Source: Sycon ciliatum (taxonomy: Eukaryota > Porifera > Calcarea > Leucosolenida > Sycettidae). Taken from it: a stretch of 64,000 nt of DNA. The first letter of the stretch is position 1, and each line of letters starts with the position of its first letter. The DNA is taken from NCBI RefSeq assembly GCF_964019385.1, contig NC_088645.1, forward strand, positions 28,737,294 through 28,801,293, in the 5' to 3' direction. The notes below the pieces were generated by a model that saw nothing but the letters and a program-made list of their open reading frames with translations, ran no database searches and was not told the DNA's origin. Position numbers and translations under genes: made by a program. Below, one piece after another: positions 9,400-18,621 of this stretch.

Positions 9400-11484
9400 G
9401 ATGCGCGGAGTGATACGGCGCAATACCCTATATCTCCTCAACATTACAAAGCTCGTAAAGAGTTACGCAATAATCCAGATATAGTCATCACAAGGCCTGA
9501 CAAGGGTCGAGCCGTAGTAATTTTGAAGAAAGCCGAATATATTGCTAAGACCCTTCACATTCTTTGCGATGCCTCTAAGTTTGTTAAGTTAGGTCCCGTC
9601 GAGTCACATGATCGTACCTCTATAATTGAAGATAAATTATGCGCCTTTCTTGATAGGTTGGTTGAGTCGAAGGAACTGATTGACTATGAGGCTAAGCTGC
9701 TTAAGCCTTTGGGTTCAGCTCGCCCTAGAATGTATGGCTTACCGAAGATTCATAAGAGGGATTGTCCTGTCCGGCCCATCCTTTCTATGTTAGGTTCTCC
9801 CCAGTATAAGATTTCTCGCTGGCTGTGTAGAATGTTGCAACCCGTTTTAGAATTATACAGTCGGTATGTAGTTCGCGATAGTTTTCAATTTGTCGATATT
9901 CTGCGCGACCACTCCTTCCCCGATACCTATGTTATGTGCTCTTACGATGTTGTTAGTCTGTTCACAAATGTCCCTTTGGATAAAGTCATTGATATTTGCT
10001 GCGAAACGCTATATCATCGCTCACTATGTCCGCCTGGCGAGTTACGTGAAGATTCGTTCCGCGAAATGATCCGCTTGGTAACGTCAGGTGTGGAGTTTTC
10101 CTTTGATGGTGTCATGTATCGACAGATTGATGGTGTTGCTATGGGTTCGCCCCTTGGTCCTGTTTTGGCAAATATATTTGTTGGTTATTACGAATGTCAG
10201 ATTCCGGTTAGTTTGATGCCCCCATTGTATGTGAGATTTGTCGATGATTCTTTCTCGTATTTTCAGTCTGAGGCTCAGTGCCTCCAATTTCGTGATCTGC
10301 TGAGGAAGGTTGTTGATGGTATGTTGGATTTCACGTGTGAATTTGAGGAGTCAGATCGTCTACCTTTTCTTGATGTGCTCGTTGAGAAGTCAATTGATGG
10401 TGGTGTTGTCACGTCGGTCTATCGCAAGCCTACGTTCACTGGCTTGTACATTGTTTGGGATTCGTTTTGCGCGACACTGTATAAGATCAATTTGTTGCGT
10501 AATTTGGTGGATCGTGCACGTCGCCTTTGTTCGTCTTCAAGGTTGGAGCAGGAGTTGGAGAAGTTACGTGCGCTTTTTCGTCTCAATGGATACCCCGAGT
10601 CTGTTATTGTGAAGTATGTAACTGAGACCAGTCCAAAGAAGAATGCTGAGGTTTCCACTAATCCAGTATACCTATGTTTACCGTGGAAGGGCGAGTCAGT
10701 ATCACGTATGGTTCAGCGTCGGGTTAAGTCTGCCGTGGAGTCTAATTACCATAATGTTCATATTCGCTTCATCTACTCCACGGTGCGTGCGTTCACGGTG
10801 AGGAAGGACGTCCTACCTACAGGCCAATTATCCAAGTTGATTTATCACTTCGAGTGTCGGCAATGTGAGAGCCGATATGTAGGTAGGACTCTTCAACATC
10901 TGGACGCACGCATCCGACAACACGCACCGCTACACCTTATTCCACAACACGCACGATCCACTCGACCACGGAGGGGACGTCCAGCAAAGAATCATCCTGG
11001 TACAAGATGGTCCAACGCAGCGGCATCAACACCAAGGAACGTCACCTCACAATTAACTAGACCACCAGAAAAACAACCGGACAAGACACCTACGTGCGTG
11101 GCAGTGACAGGAACCGCATCAACCAGAAGAATAACAAGATCGGCAACGGCGGCGATGGCAGCGACTAAAGCACAGACAGAGGCAACGGCTAGGGTCCACT
11201 CGACTAGCCATGTGAAATCGGATGTGTCCACCGCACATGCTGATTGTTCTGATGTTAGTTCTGATAAGTATGAGTCGTCCATTGCTAGTCATTTGTTTGA
11301 GCATCCTGATTGTCGTGCTGTGTATTCGGATGATTGTTTTTCGATTGTGTCACGTGTACGCAGTGCTAGATTGCTGAATGTTTTGGAAGCTGTATACATC
11401 CACACAAGGAAACCCAACCTTTGCAAGCAGAAACAAATCAAATTCACACTTAGGCTGTTAGGTAGGTCGTCAAAACCTCGTTAG
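9400..11484 (+). CDS. PLE protein: reverse transcriptase with C-terminal GIY-YIG endonuclease (N-terminally truncated)
   Basis: The frame is open from the junction at 9400 and includes ITRPDKGRAVVIL (9484-9522), a conserved PLE RT entry motif upstream of the first start-like codon at 9523. Counting from 9523: YGLPKIHK near 71, YDVVSLFTNVP near 145, MGSPLGPVLANIF near 208, and the catalytic FVDD near 239. The GIY-YIG nuclease is near 435-470 (CRQCESRYVGRT), with HLFEHPDC further on and a final segment ending LCKQKQIKF. These enzymes prime reverse transcription at a nick they make. The linker is Arg/Thr/Ala-rich. No disabling stop is seen; only the N-terminus is missing. Confidence 0.9.
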   Translation, partial: DARSDTAQYPISPQHYKARKELRNNPDIVITRPDKGRAVVILKKAEYIAKTLHILCDASKFVKLGPVESHDRTSIIEDKLCAFLDRLVESKELIDYEAKLLKPLGSARPRMYGLPKIHKRDCPVRPILSMLGSPQYKISRWLCRMLQPVLELYSRYVVRDSFQFVDILRDHSFPDTYVMCSYDVVSLFTNVPLDKVIDICCETLYHRSLCPPGELREDSFREMIRLVTSGVEFSFDGVMYRQIDGVAMGSPLGPVLANIFVGYYECQIPVSLMPPLYVRFVDDSFSYFQSEAQCLQFRDLLRKVVDGMLDFTCEFEESDRLPFLDVLVEKSIDGGVVTSVYRKPTFTGLYIVWDSFCATLYKINLLRNLVDRARRLCSSSRLEQELEKLRALFRLNGYPESVIVKYVTETSPKKNAEVSTNPVYLCLPWKGESVSRMVQRRVKSAVESNYHNVHIRFIYSTVRAFTVRKDVLPTGQLSKLIYHFECRQCESRYVGRTLQHLDARIRQHAPLHLIPQHARSTRPRRGRPAKNHPGTRWSNAAASTPRNVTSQLTRPPEKQPDKTPTCVAVTGTASTRRITRSATAAMAATKAQTEATARVHSTSHVKSDVSTAHADCSDVSSDKYESSIASHLFEHPDCRAVYSDDCFSIVSRVRSARLLNVLEAVYIHTRKPNLCKQKQIKFTLRLLGRSSKPR

Positions 11485-11789
11485 TTACATGTATGTCCAG
11501 TGGTTGTCTCTTGTTGTCGCACTACATGTCGCGCTTATTGAGTTTTCTCGCATTTGCACCTTTGTGTCATTATTGCAATTTTCGCTGTTTACTTTAGCTA
11601 TCTTCTTTCTTTCTTTCTTTCTTTTTGCGCTGTTTTACCACCTTCTTACTGTATTTAATCCACTGTTCCTGTTCCTTTTCCCTTGCCTGTATTTCACCTG
11701 ATGAGAAGGCTTGAAAGTATACTTGTGAAGACGAAAACTTTCAAGATGTTTGTAATGAGCCTGAAGTGTGTCCTTTTTATGAGTATTAT
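10636..11789 (+). repeat. Right arm of the PLE inverted repeat
   Basis: Covers the C-terminal half of the PLE ORF and the 3' UTR and pairs with 8246-9399. The 3' UTR holds CTGATGAG (11698) and CGAAAAC (11732) boxes. Confidence 0.9.
11698..11749 (+). ncRNA. Degenerate hammerhead-like motif in the PLE 3' region
   Basis: CTGATGAG at 11698-11705 and CGAAAAC at 11732-11738 are the two conserved hammerhead boxes, in the right order and spacing, and PLEs are known to carry hammerheads. I cannot draw a clean stem I here, while CTTGAAAGT/ACTTTCAAG can pair across the core. It may be decayed or an unusual variant. A mirror copy is on the minus strand at 8297-8337. Confidence 0.35.
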
Positions 11790-11985
11790 AAAGTAACATC
11801 ATCTGTCATTCAATATCTATCTGGTAAAATAATCAGCATTTGAATATCTACTTGGTACTAATCATTCAACTGTTAAATGTCATATTTTTACCTGAATATC
11901 TATCACGACTTTGGCACATAATCTCGGTTATCACCGTTTCAAGCCCGTACAAGAGGCCGTTTCCAATGATGATGATGATGATGAT

Positions 11986-12068
11986 AACATTATTTTCAGA
12001 AAATTGCTCTTACAATACCTTGCGTTTTATATTCATAATATTGTTGCCCGTAAAAGCGGCTTGGTCAC

Positions 12069-12126
<58 letters not shown>
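11986..12126 (+). mobile_element. LINE copy C2, short 3' end plus (ATG)n
   Basis: About 83 bp of the C 3' UTR from AACATTATTTTCAG to the GCCCGTAAAAGCGGC block, then the ATG tract 12069-12125. It abuts the preceding tract directly. Confidence 0.75.
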
Positions 12127-12222
12127 CTGTTAAATGTCATATTTTTACCTGAATATCTATCACGATTTTTGCACATAATCTCGGTTATCACCGTTTCAAG
12201 CCCGTACAAGAGGCCGTTTCCA

Positions 12223-12254
<32 letters not shown>
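12126..12254 (+). mobile_element. LINE copy B4, short 3' end plus (ATG)n
   Basis: The last 97 bp of the B 3' UTR (from ACTGTTAAATGTCAT) and its tail block, then the ATG tract 12223-12254. Confidence 0.75.
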
Positions 12255-12257
<3 letters not shown>

Positions 12258-12301
12258 TTTTTTTTTTTTTTTTTGATGATGATGATGATGATGATCATGA
12301 T
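12254..12301 (-). mobile_element. Poly(A)-only remnant of a minus-strand LINE insertion
   Basis: A run of about 21 T (12254-12274) interrupts an ATG tract, which resumes at 12275-12301. This matches the poly(A)/(TCA)n junction of the minus copies D1, E1 and E2, with no element body left. A chance T expansion is possible. Confidence 0.4.
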
Positions 12302-12454
12302 GGGTGAATTCCTTTGTGGCCCAGTGTCGTTTGGCCGCATAGTGAATTTTTATGCTATGCCTCTCAACAATATCACTATGGATAACAACACATTTTTTAA
12401 ATAACTATTTGGTAAAGTAACATCATCTGTCATTCAATTTCTATCTGGTAAAAT

Positions 12455-12485
12455 GAGCCAGCACAAGCGAAAAGGGACCTTATCC
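12455..12485 (+). repeat. Left terminal inverted repeat of the DUF7869 transposon
   Basis: 31 bp, matching the reverse complement of 15262-15292 except two A/G differences near the outer end. Confidence 0.9.
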
Positions 12486-12949
12486 GTTTTTTGGGCATTT
12501 TGAGTTAGCAACGGATTCTTGTAGCCAGACAACGTATGAATCAGGTAAAAAAAACCGAATGAAAATCCATCAACATATAGCAAAGTTACGGACGTTTAAA
12601 TCAACACTGTTTTCACCAAAACATCGCACATATTCACGAATAATCTTTGAAATGCGTAAATTGCAATAATTTGGCCGTAGAAGCCTTACAGAAGCCTTCG
12701 AGTCACCAGCAGAAGGGCTGGAGGATACAGTATACACACACTACTAGGCAGTTGGCATAAGTTTCACTGTGATGGAATTTATAGTGCCAAACGTGACGTC
12801 TGATGGGCCATCACGTCCTTCCGTACCACGCAGGCACGCCGCATTTTAGATACAAGAATAATAGAATGTTCCGAGGCATGTAGCTTTGACACAGCACCAG
12901 ACTGTAGCAATTATCAGGCTCAAAACGTGTGTTGCACTACGCAAGTTTG

Positions 12950-14901
12950 TCATTCCTCCGGCACAGGCGGACACAGCTCATCCTTGTAAGGGTCTGCCAC
13001 AAACGGGCGGATATCCTTGAACAGGTACTTCTGGCGTTCTTGTGACAGACCTGCTGGGGGCAACACTTGGGGAAGGCCTGCTGCCCTCACCTGCTCAGGT
13101 GTGGTCTTCAACAGCTGCACCTTGGTTTCCATCCCATCCACAAGCTCCATCACTGCCACTGCTCCAGGTTCGTCGGATGAGAACCGGAAATGATGCTGCT
13201 GGCTGATGTTGGGGACTTTTTTGAAGAGCCGGGCGAGGTACGTATCCCACTCAAACCAGGTCACATTGCCAGGGATCCGTCGATGGATGTTGGAGGTAGC
13301 GCTGGAGTCAACCACATCTGCTAACTGCTGCATGCTGAACACGTCAGAGCGACGGTATTTCCTCTTAACCAAGCCAAACATACCGTCGACTAGGCATCTG
13401 GTATGGCCGGTTATCATAAACGACAATGTTATACTTCTGTGCAAATTGACAATGCAACGCCATGCAAGGTAAGCTATAGCAGACTTATTTTTGTTTTGTC
13501 CTGCGCAATTATCTGCATGTACGTAGCAGTCATACTCATCAGCAACAGAAGTGGAAAAATAGTCGTGCAACAAAGAAATTACAGTGTTCGGATTGTGGCT
13601 CTTCTTGCCGTCAGGACCGATGGTTTCTGCCTCGTCAATAATGTAGTTCACCTGTTGGCCAACGCCTTCATTACATACACCAAACAAGTGGACTTTCCGA
13701 GGCACTTTGAAGTAAAGTGGTCCTGTCTGGCCGTATACGGCAAGCTGACGCTCTGAGCAAAGTCAAACGTGTAGTGGGACTTTGTTAACGGCGGGCGATC
13801 AGCAGGAGACATGGCTGAAACTTGCTGAAGCTCAGCGGCAGCATCTGTGGTTCTCTGCCGGTAGCTTTCTCTCTCCCTCTGGGCCCTATGAACATGGTCA
13901 GTCAGCTGAGTGCATGCGGTCGTCTTCTGCTCCTCACTCCCAGCCGCCATCACGTTGCGCCGCAAGTCCTCGCACACAGGGCAAACATCCATGCGAGCCG
14001 TCATGAACTTAATATGCGGTAATGTCTGGTGCCAGATTGAGCGGAACGTCGACAAGGATACAGACTTCTTACCCTCCTTGTGGCAGCAGTCGCAGAAGTC
14101 TCCATGCACGGACTTGTACGTTTGCGACGCTGGAAGGAAGATAGGTGGCGTGTCGTCTCTGCCACGGAGCGGCGCAGGATGTGGAATTCCAAACACTTCC
14201 GCGTGCCCAGTGATGTATTCCACGCAGTACTTCACAACAGCAAACTCCAGGGCATTGTGTGGCCGTTTGCCTGTGTTGCCGTGCACTAGTGGCACAAGCC
14301 CATTCTTCTCCAGGTGGCTTCTGTACCGTTTCAGCCTCTTGCTAGACAGTGCGTACACGTGACGGAACGCACCCACACAAACAGTTAGTCCTTGGAATTT
14401 GTAGGTAAAACGCTCCCTCTTGCGCTTCTCTCCACTCTTAAAAACTGTTTCAGGATGACTCAAAGCTTCAAGAAGGCCCAGGACCACCAGCTCACTCTCG
14501 TGCGACTCCATTTCTCTCATGTTGAGGATCGACGTCTCGATGTCAGCTGGGTCAAATTGCTGCAAGCAATTTTTTGAACATCCGCAGTTCTCTTTTTGAC
14601 GAACAGTGTCATCCTCCTCTGGCGGCGCAACGGTCGCTGCACAAGCTGCTGCGGAGCTAGCCTGCGGAGGTTTGGGCTCTGCCTTTCCGACATACAGCTC
14701 TGCTGCTGCATCGACATCCACTCGCTGCTCAAGAAAGTGTTCACCATCGTCATCGTCATCGCCATCATCGTCGCCGTCGTCAGATTGAACCGAAACATCA
14801 CTGGCGTCCGACTCGTCTTCCTCACCAAAAACTTCAGCCTCATCCTCTTCCAGGAGAGATTTCAGCGCTTCGTTCACAGTGAAACATTTACGATGGCTCA
14901 T
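12950..14901 (-). pseudogene. DUF7869-like putative transposase, broken by one frameshift
   Basis: Two overlapping minus-strand frames: 14901-13648 (N-terminal, 417 aa) and 13705-12950 (C-terminal). The N-terminal part has an acidic stretch, a Cys cluster (CGCSKNCLQQF), an HGNTGKRPHNALEF segment and CPVCEDLRRN. The C-terminal part has HADNCAGQNKNKSAIAYLAW and ITGHTRCLVDGMFGLVKRK, hallmarks of DUF7869 proteins common in invertebrate genomes. The frames must switch near 13735-13745, between SVSLPY and a TGPLYFKVPRK-like segment, so about one base is lost or two gained. No consensus intron is seen there. Its position between TIRs makes a transposase role likely, though DUF7869 function is not firmly known. 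Confidence 0.75.
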
Positions 14902-15261
14902 AGTGAAGAGCTACGCCGACCCAAGGACTTAGCAGAAAGCGAAGACGGCAAGACAACTGCGCTGAAACTGTGAAAGCAACTTTTTGTCTTTCCGCTCGCG
15001 CGTGCGATTCTATTCAGCGTAGGTGTCGACGTGTCACGGTCGATCGATTTTGATCGCCGATCGGTGGTACGTGGGTCGATTTAGCCAGGGTTTTCTTCTA
15101 CAGGAGCTGTAGGATACTGGCTCTCCAATAGAAAGAATGACTGAGCTCCAAAGAAGTCGCGTATCGCCAAAAAACGAACAGTTTCAAGTTCGATCCGAAC
15201 GTGACAGCTGAGAATCAGCTGATTCACTTCAAGTGCGATTTTCTCAAAATCACGTGCAGCA

Positions 15262-15292
15262 GGATAAGGTCCCTTTTCGCTTGCGCCGGCTC
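15262..15292 (-). repeat. Right terminal inverted repeat of the DUF7869 transposon
   Basis: Partner of 12455-12485. The outer end reads GAGCCGGCGC on the minus strand. Confidence 0.9.
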
Positions 15293-15453
15293 AAATAATC
15301 AGCATTTGAATATCTATTTGGTACTAATCATTCAACTGTTAAATGTCATATTTTACCTGAATATCTATCACGATTTTTGCACATAATCTCGGTTATCACC
15401 GTTTCAAGCCCGTACAAGAGGCCGTTTCCAATGATGATGATGATGATGATGAT

Positions 15454-15708
15454 CGTTCACCCCACTGGTGTTCTCGACTTATGGTTTCAGCGGGCCTGAG
15501 ACAACTCAATTCCTAAAGTCTCTTTCTTGCCTCTCTCTTTGTAGAGAGAAGCCAGGATCTCAAATATCCTGTTGTCATGGGTATGTTGCGTACCCGCCTG
15601 TCGTTTTGCCTCTTGAGGTGGGCCATTACGTGCTTTCGTGGTTGCCGAGGGTCTTATAACAGACGGCGGGTGAATTCCTTTGTGGCCCAGTGTCGTTTGG
15701 CCGCATAG
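15454..15708 (+). pseudogene. B-subfamily LINE C-terminal fragment, frameshifted
   Basis: Matches B1 and B3 from SFTPLVFSTYGF to the stop at 15706-15708, broken by the 4-base insertion in the KSLASL region. Confidence 0.7.
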
Positions 15709-15956
15709 TGAATTTTTATGCTATGCCTCTCAACAATATCACTATGGATAACATCACATTTTTTTAAATAACTATTTGGTAAAGTAACATCATCTGTCAT
15801 TTAATATCTATCTGGTAAAATAATCAGCATTTGAACATCTATTTGGTACTAATCATTCAACTGTTAAATGTCATATTTTTACCTGGATATCTATCACGAT
15901 TTTTGCACATAATCTCGGTTATCACCGTTTCAAGCCCGTACAAGAGGCCGTTTCCA

Positions 15957-16010
<54 letters not shown>
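15454..16010 (+). mobile_element. LINE copy B6, 5'-truncated, ending in (ATG)n
   Basis: Begins on the tract 15431-15453 at CGTTCACCCCACTGG. The coding remnant (15454-15708) has a 4-bp TTTC-type insertion near 15522 relative to B1, so it is frameshifted. The 3' UTR and tail tract (15957-16010) follow. Confidence 0.8.
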
Positions 16011-16247
16011 TTTGTTTTTTATATTTGTAGTTCTATTGTTGACATCTTTTGTCTTTTTCTTTGGGTTAAAAGGTTAACTTCATCCTTGTTTTCTTATTGC
16101 CTTGTATTGGAATTTGCCCATAAAAGTGGCTACTGTGATAATGCATTTTTATATTTCGTGTTTTAACATTATTTTCAGAAAATTGCTCTTACAATACCTT
16201 GCGTTTTATATTCATAATATTGTTGCCCGTAAAAGCGGCTTGGTCAC

Positions 16248-16283
<36 letters not shown>

Positions 16284-16286
16284 ATG
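16011..16286 (+). mobile_element. LINE copy C3, 3' UTR only, ending in (ATG)n
   Basis: Starts on the tract at TTTGTTTTTTATATTTG of the C 3' UTR and ends with GCCCGTAAAAGCGGC and the tract 16248-16286. Confidence 0.8.
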
Positions 16287-16898
16287 ACTGAGCATGCAAT
16301 GGCTTGTCCTACTGGCGGCTACACCATCGCACGCCATAATGATGTTCGCGATTTGCTGGCGGGTGTACTGTCGGAGGTATTGCCTGACGTGGAGGTGGAG
16401 CCGGTGCTAGCGCCATTTGATGGGGAGGATCTTCCCCATCGTACAGCCAACAGGAAATCCGAAGCTCGCCTCGATGTGAGGGCGCGGGGTTTCTGGTCCA
16501 GGCAGCAGGAGGCTTTCTTTGATGTTCGGGTGACTCACCCAAAGCCAAACCTGCTGTCGCGTCCAGAAGTCCAGCGCCATCTCCAAAAGCATGAAGGCAT
16601 GAAAAAGCGGGAATACGGAGCGCGTGTTGTGAATATAGACCGAGGCACATTCACCCCGTTGGTTTTCGCCACGAATGGCATGTGTGGCCGGGAGGCAGAC
16701 CGCTTTCTCAAGTGTCTTGCAGCCCAGTATGTCGATAAACACAGTGACTTGGCCTACTCGCTGGTTATGGGTCGATTGCGGTGCCTGCTCTCGTTCACTT
16801 TACTCCGTTGGGCAGTGACCTGTTTTCGCGGCTGCCGTAGCTCCTACCAGAAAAAGTCAGTCAAGAATTTCAGGAGCTATTGTTTGATGGGTCGTTAG
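16287..16898 (+). pseudogene. C-subfamily LINE endonuclease fragment
   Basis: Nearly identical to C1 (4266-4970) from TEHAMACPTGGYTIARHNDV to the stop at 16898, including EARLDVRARGFW and FFDVRVTHP. The upstream Met run is translated microsatellite, not protein. Confidence 0.8.
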
Positions 16899-17320
16899 AT
16901 AGAGGCCGGTGTTTGTGAGACTGCAATCATTTAATGTTTCTTCCTTAGTGGTGTAGGTAGATTCTGTTTTGTAAGCATAGTAGGACTACTTTTGTTTTGT
17001 AAGTCAATCTCATTCTCCACGCTTTGCTGTCTTTTGGTTATGTTTTAAAGTAGTTTTTATGACCTGATGTTTGTTTTTTATATTTGTAGTTCTATTGTTG
17101 ACATCTTTTGTCTTTTCTTTGGGTTTTAAAAGGTTAACTTCATCCTCGTGTTCCTATTGCCTTGTATTGGAATTTGCCCATAAAAGTGGCTACGGTGTGA
17201 TAATGCATTTCTATAAATTATTTCGTGTTTTAACATTATTTTCAGAAAATTGCTCTTACAATACCTTGCGTTTCATATTCATAATATTGTTGCCCGTAAA
17301 AGCGGCTTGGCCACATGATT

Positions 17321-17353
<33 letters not shown>

Positions 17354-17375
17354 TTGATGATGATGATGATGATGA
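16287..17375 (+). mobile_element. LINE copy C4, 5'-truncated, last copy of the array
   Basis: Truncated just inside the zinc cluster (ACTGAGCATGC) on the tract 16248-16286. It has coding sequence to 16898, the C 3' UTR and the tract 17315-17375 (with ATT and GTT interruptions). Unrelated sequence begins at 17376, ending the array. Confidence 0.8.
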
Positions 17376-17458
17376 AGTAGTGTTAGAGACAATTTCTTTC
17401 ATTTTCGACCAATGTACAGTTTTCAAAGGGATCAGTAAAACAGTGAGCACAACCCAAC

Positions 17459-17644
17459 TACCGTATTTTTTCGGAGTATAGTGCGCACCTTTGTATAATG
17501 CGCACCCTCAATCTTCATTGGGGGTGCGCACTTCAATCTTCATTGAAGTACATGCATTTCATATTCGGAGCATAGTGCGCACCTGCGATTTAGGGCCTAA
17601 AATAGCACATCTAAAGTGCGCACTATACTCCGAAAAATACGGTA
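17459..17644. mobile_element. MITE with 27-bp TIRs, TA target duplication
   Basis: The left end CCGTATTTTTTCGGAGTATA and the right end are inverse complements (with GTGCGCAC inside), flanked by TA on both sides. An internal inverted repeat (TGCGCACCC...GGGTGCGCA) is also present. Termini resemble Tc1/mariner-type MITEs. Non-coding. Confidence 0.85.
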
Positions 17645-17650
17645 AAGTTC

Positions 17651-17890
17651 ATGTCCGCTGATTTCAGTGTTTTGCGATCTGAAAATGAGGATTTCGTGGA
17701 CTGCCTTATGCACTGTGTAAGGCAGGTAATAAATTCAATTACAACCTGCAGAGATCTTCAGATTCATATAGACCCTCGGACCCAGATGAACCTACCTGCA
17801 GGATGGTCAGAGACGGCCATGATGGAATATTTGAAGAAAAAGAGGAGGCAACGAGAATGGTGGAGAAACCTTGAAGCAATCCAGACAACA
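17651..17890 (+). CDS. Short unrecognised open reading frame
   Basis: About 80 residues from an ATG at 17651 (MSADFSVLRSENEDF...) before the frame enters an AC repeat. Similarity to known domains is not apparent. It could be an exon or chance; no convincing splice sites were located. Confidence 0.2.
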
Positions 17891-17894
17891 GAAA

Positions 17895-18013
17895 TTGCAT
17901 GTACAACCGGTAACACATATACCCACAGCCATATGTGCAAACACACACATACACACAAACACACATACACACACACATACATACACACACATACACACAC
18001 ACATACATACACA

Positions 18014-18047
<34 letters not shown>

Positions 18048-18160
18048 TGCACACACACACACACGCACATACACACACATAGACACAAACACACACACAT
18101 ACACGCACGTGCGCAAACACACACACATATGCATATACACACATGCACACACAGTGTTGT
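17895..18160. repeat. AC-rich microsatellite (ACACAT/AC)n
   Basis: Imperfect ACAC/ACAT repeats over about 265 bp. All reading frames through it are compositional artefacts. Confidence 0.9.
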
Positions 18161-18373
18161 ACCCACATGCAGAGATTAAAAAAATACACCCAAAACAGCG
18201 TAGTTTAAACGCCACGTGCTCAAATATGCGTCCCCAGTATGTGACCCTGTGTAACCAGACTCACAACAGCTCGTCTCATCTCTTGCATGCCCCTTTTTGA
18301 CGCGACCAATTACGTTTAACTTCCAAATATAAGCCATCTCATTGAACATGTAACTCATAATGTGTACGTTATT

Positions 18374-18616
18374 CCCGTAGCTATGCAGAAGACGTTACTT
18401 CAGTAACGTCTGGCGCTAGCCAGGGTCCACACAGCTTTAATTTGGTTTTTGTGTGTTTGTGTCACGCCTGGCGCTATCCCGTATCTGTCCCGTACCGGCT
18501 ATGCCTTTTTTTCAGGCATAACCTGGGATTCAAACCCGCACTCTCGCCCTACATGCATTTCCCCATACACTTCGCATTCATACTCATTCTTCCAAGTTGC
18601 TTCACGTTATGATCAA
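18374..18616. mobile_element. tRNA-like SINE copy 1, rearranged
   Basis: The head segment CCCGTAGCTATGCAGAAGAC with a GACGTTACT/AGTAACGTC hairpin (18394-18413) is followed by the tRNA-like segment in inverted orientation (minus-strand B box GGTTTGAATCC-type near 18525-18540). In copies at 21287 and 35753 head and tRNA-like part are collinear, so this copy is rearranged or composite. Confidence 0.55.
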
Positions 18617-18621
18617 ATCGT

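Larger units (their letters stand above)
8223..11789 (+). mobile_element. Penelope-like element (PLE) with inverted terminal copy
   Basis: The RT/GIY-YIG ORF is in plus orientation. It is preceded by an inverted copy of the element's own 3' 1154 bp, the pseudo-LTR organisation typical of PLEs. A 12-bp duplication, AAAGTAACATCA (8211-8222 and 11790-11801; 13 bp if the preceding T is counted), flanks it and is present once in sister LINE copies. About 23 bp at 8223-8245 lie outside the inverted repeat. The ORF N-terminus is cut off at the inverted-repeat junction, so this copy is 5'-truncated. Confidence 0.9.
7778..11985 (+). mobile_element. LINE copy B3, split by a Penelope-like element
   Basis: The left part is 7778-8222 and the right part 11790-11965, followed by the (ATG)n tract 11966-11985. 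The two halves join exactly across the PLE when one copy of the 12-13 bp duplication is removed, as judged against B1. The coding part has two extra A residues in a homopolymer near 7841-7848, shifting the frame relative to B1. Confidence 0.85.
12455..15292 (-). mobile_element. DNA transposon with DUF7869-type ORF, 2.8 kb
   Basis: 31-bp terminal inverted repeats (12455-12485 and 15262-15292, starting GAGCCRGCRCAAGCGAAAAG, two mismatches) flank a minus-strand ORF pair. The flanks share AAAT (12451-12454, 15293-15296), and sister LINE copies have it once, so a 4-bp duplication is the simplest reading. A 2-bp duplication with a TGAGCC end is also possible. Superfamily not recognised from the termini. 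Confidence 0.85.
12302..15453 (+). mobile_element. LINE copy B5, split by a DNA transposon
   Basis: The left part (12302-12454) starts in the last codons of the B protein (GGTGAATTCCTTTG). The right part (15293-15430) completes the B 3' UTR and ends in the (ATG)n tract 15431-15453. Removing 12455-15292 plus one AAAT restores the normal B sequence. Confidence 0.85.
3590..17375. repeat. Family of 17 (ATG)n tracts that separate LINE copies
   Basis: Tracts at 3590-3622, 4187-4227, 5380-5417, 5486-5517, 6417-6469, 6784-6811, 7019-7084, 7156-7198, 7743-7777, 11966-11985, 12069-12126, 12223-12254, 12275-12301, 15431-15453, 15957-16010, 16248-16286 and 17315-17375. All read ATG on the plus strand, whichever way the adjacent LINE points. 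Confidence 0.9.

Noticed and set aside
17739..18300. Long Cys/Val- or His/Thr-rich frames over the AC repeat
   Set aside because: They only translate the microsatellite in each frame; no conserved domain or splice structure.
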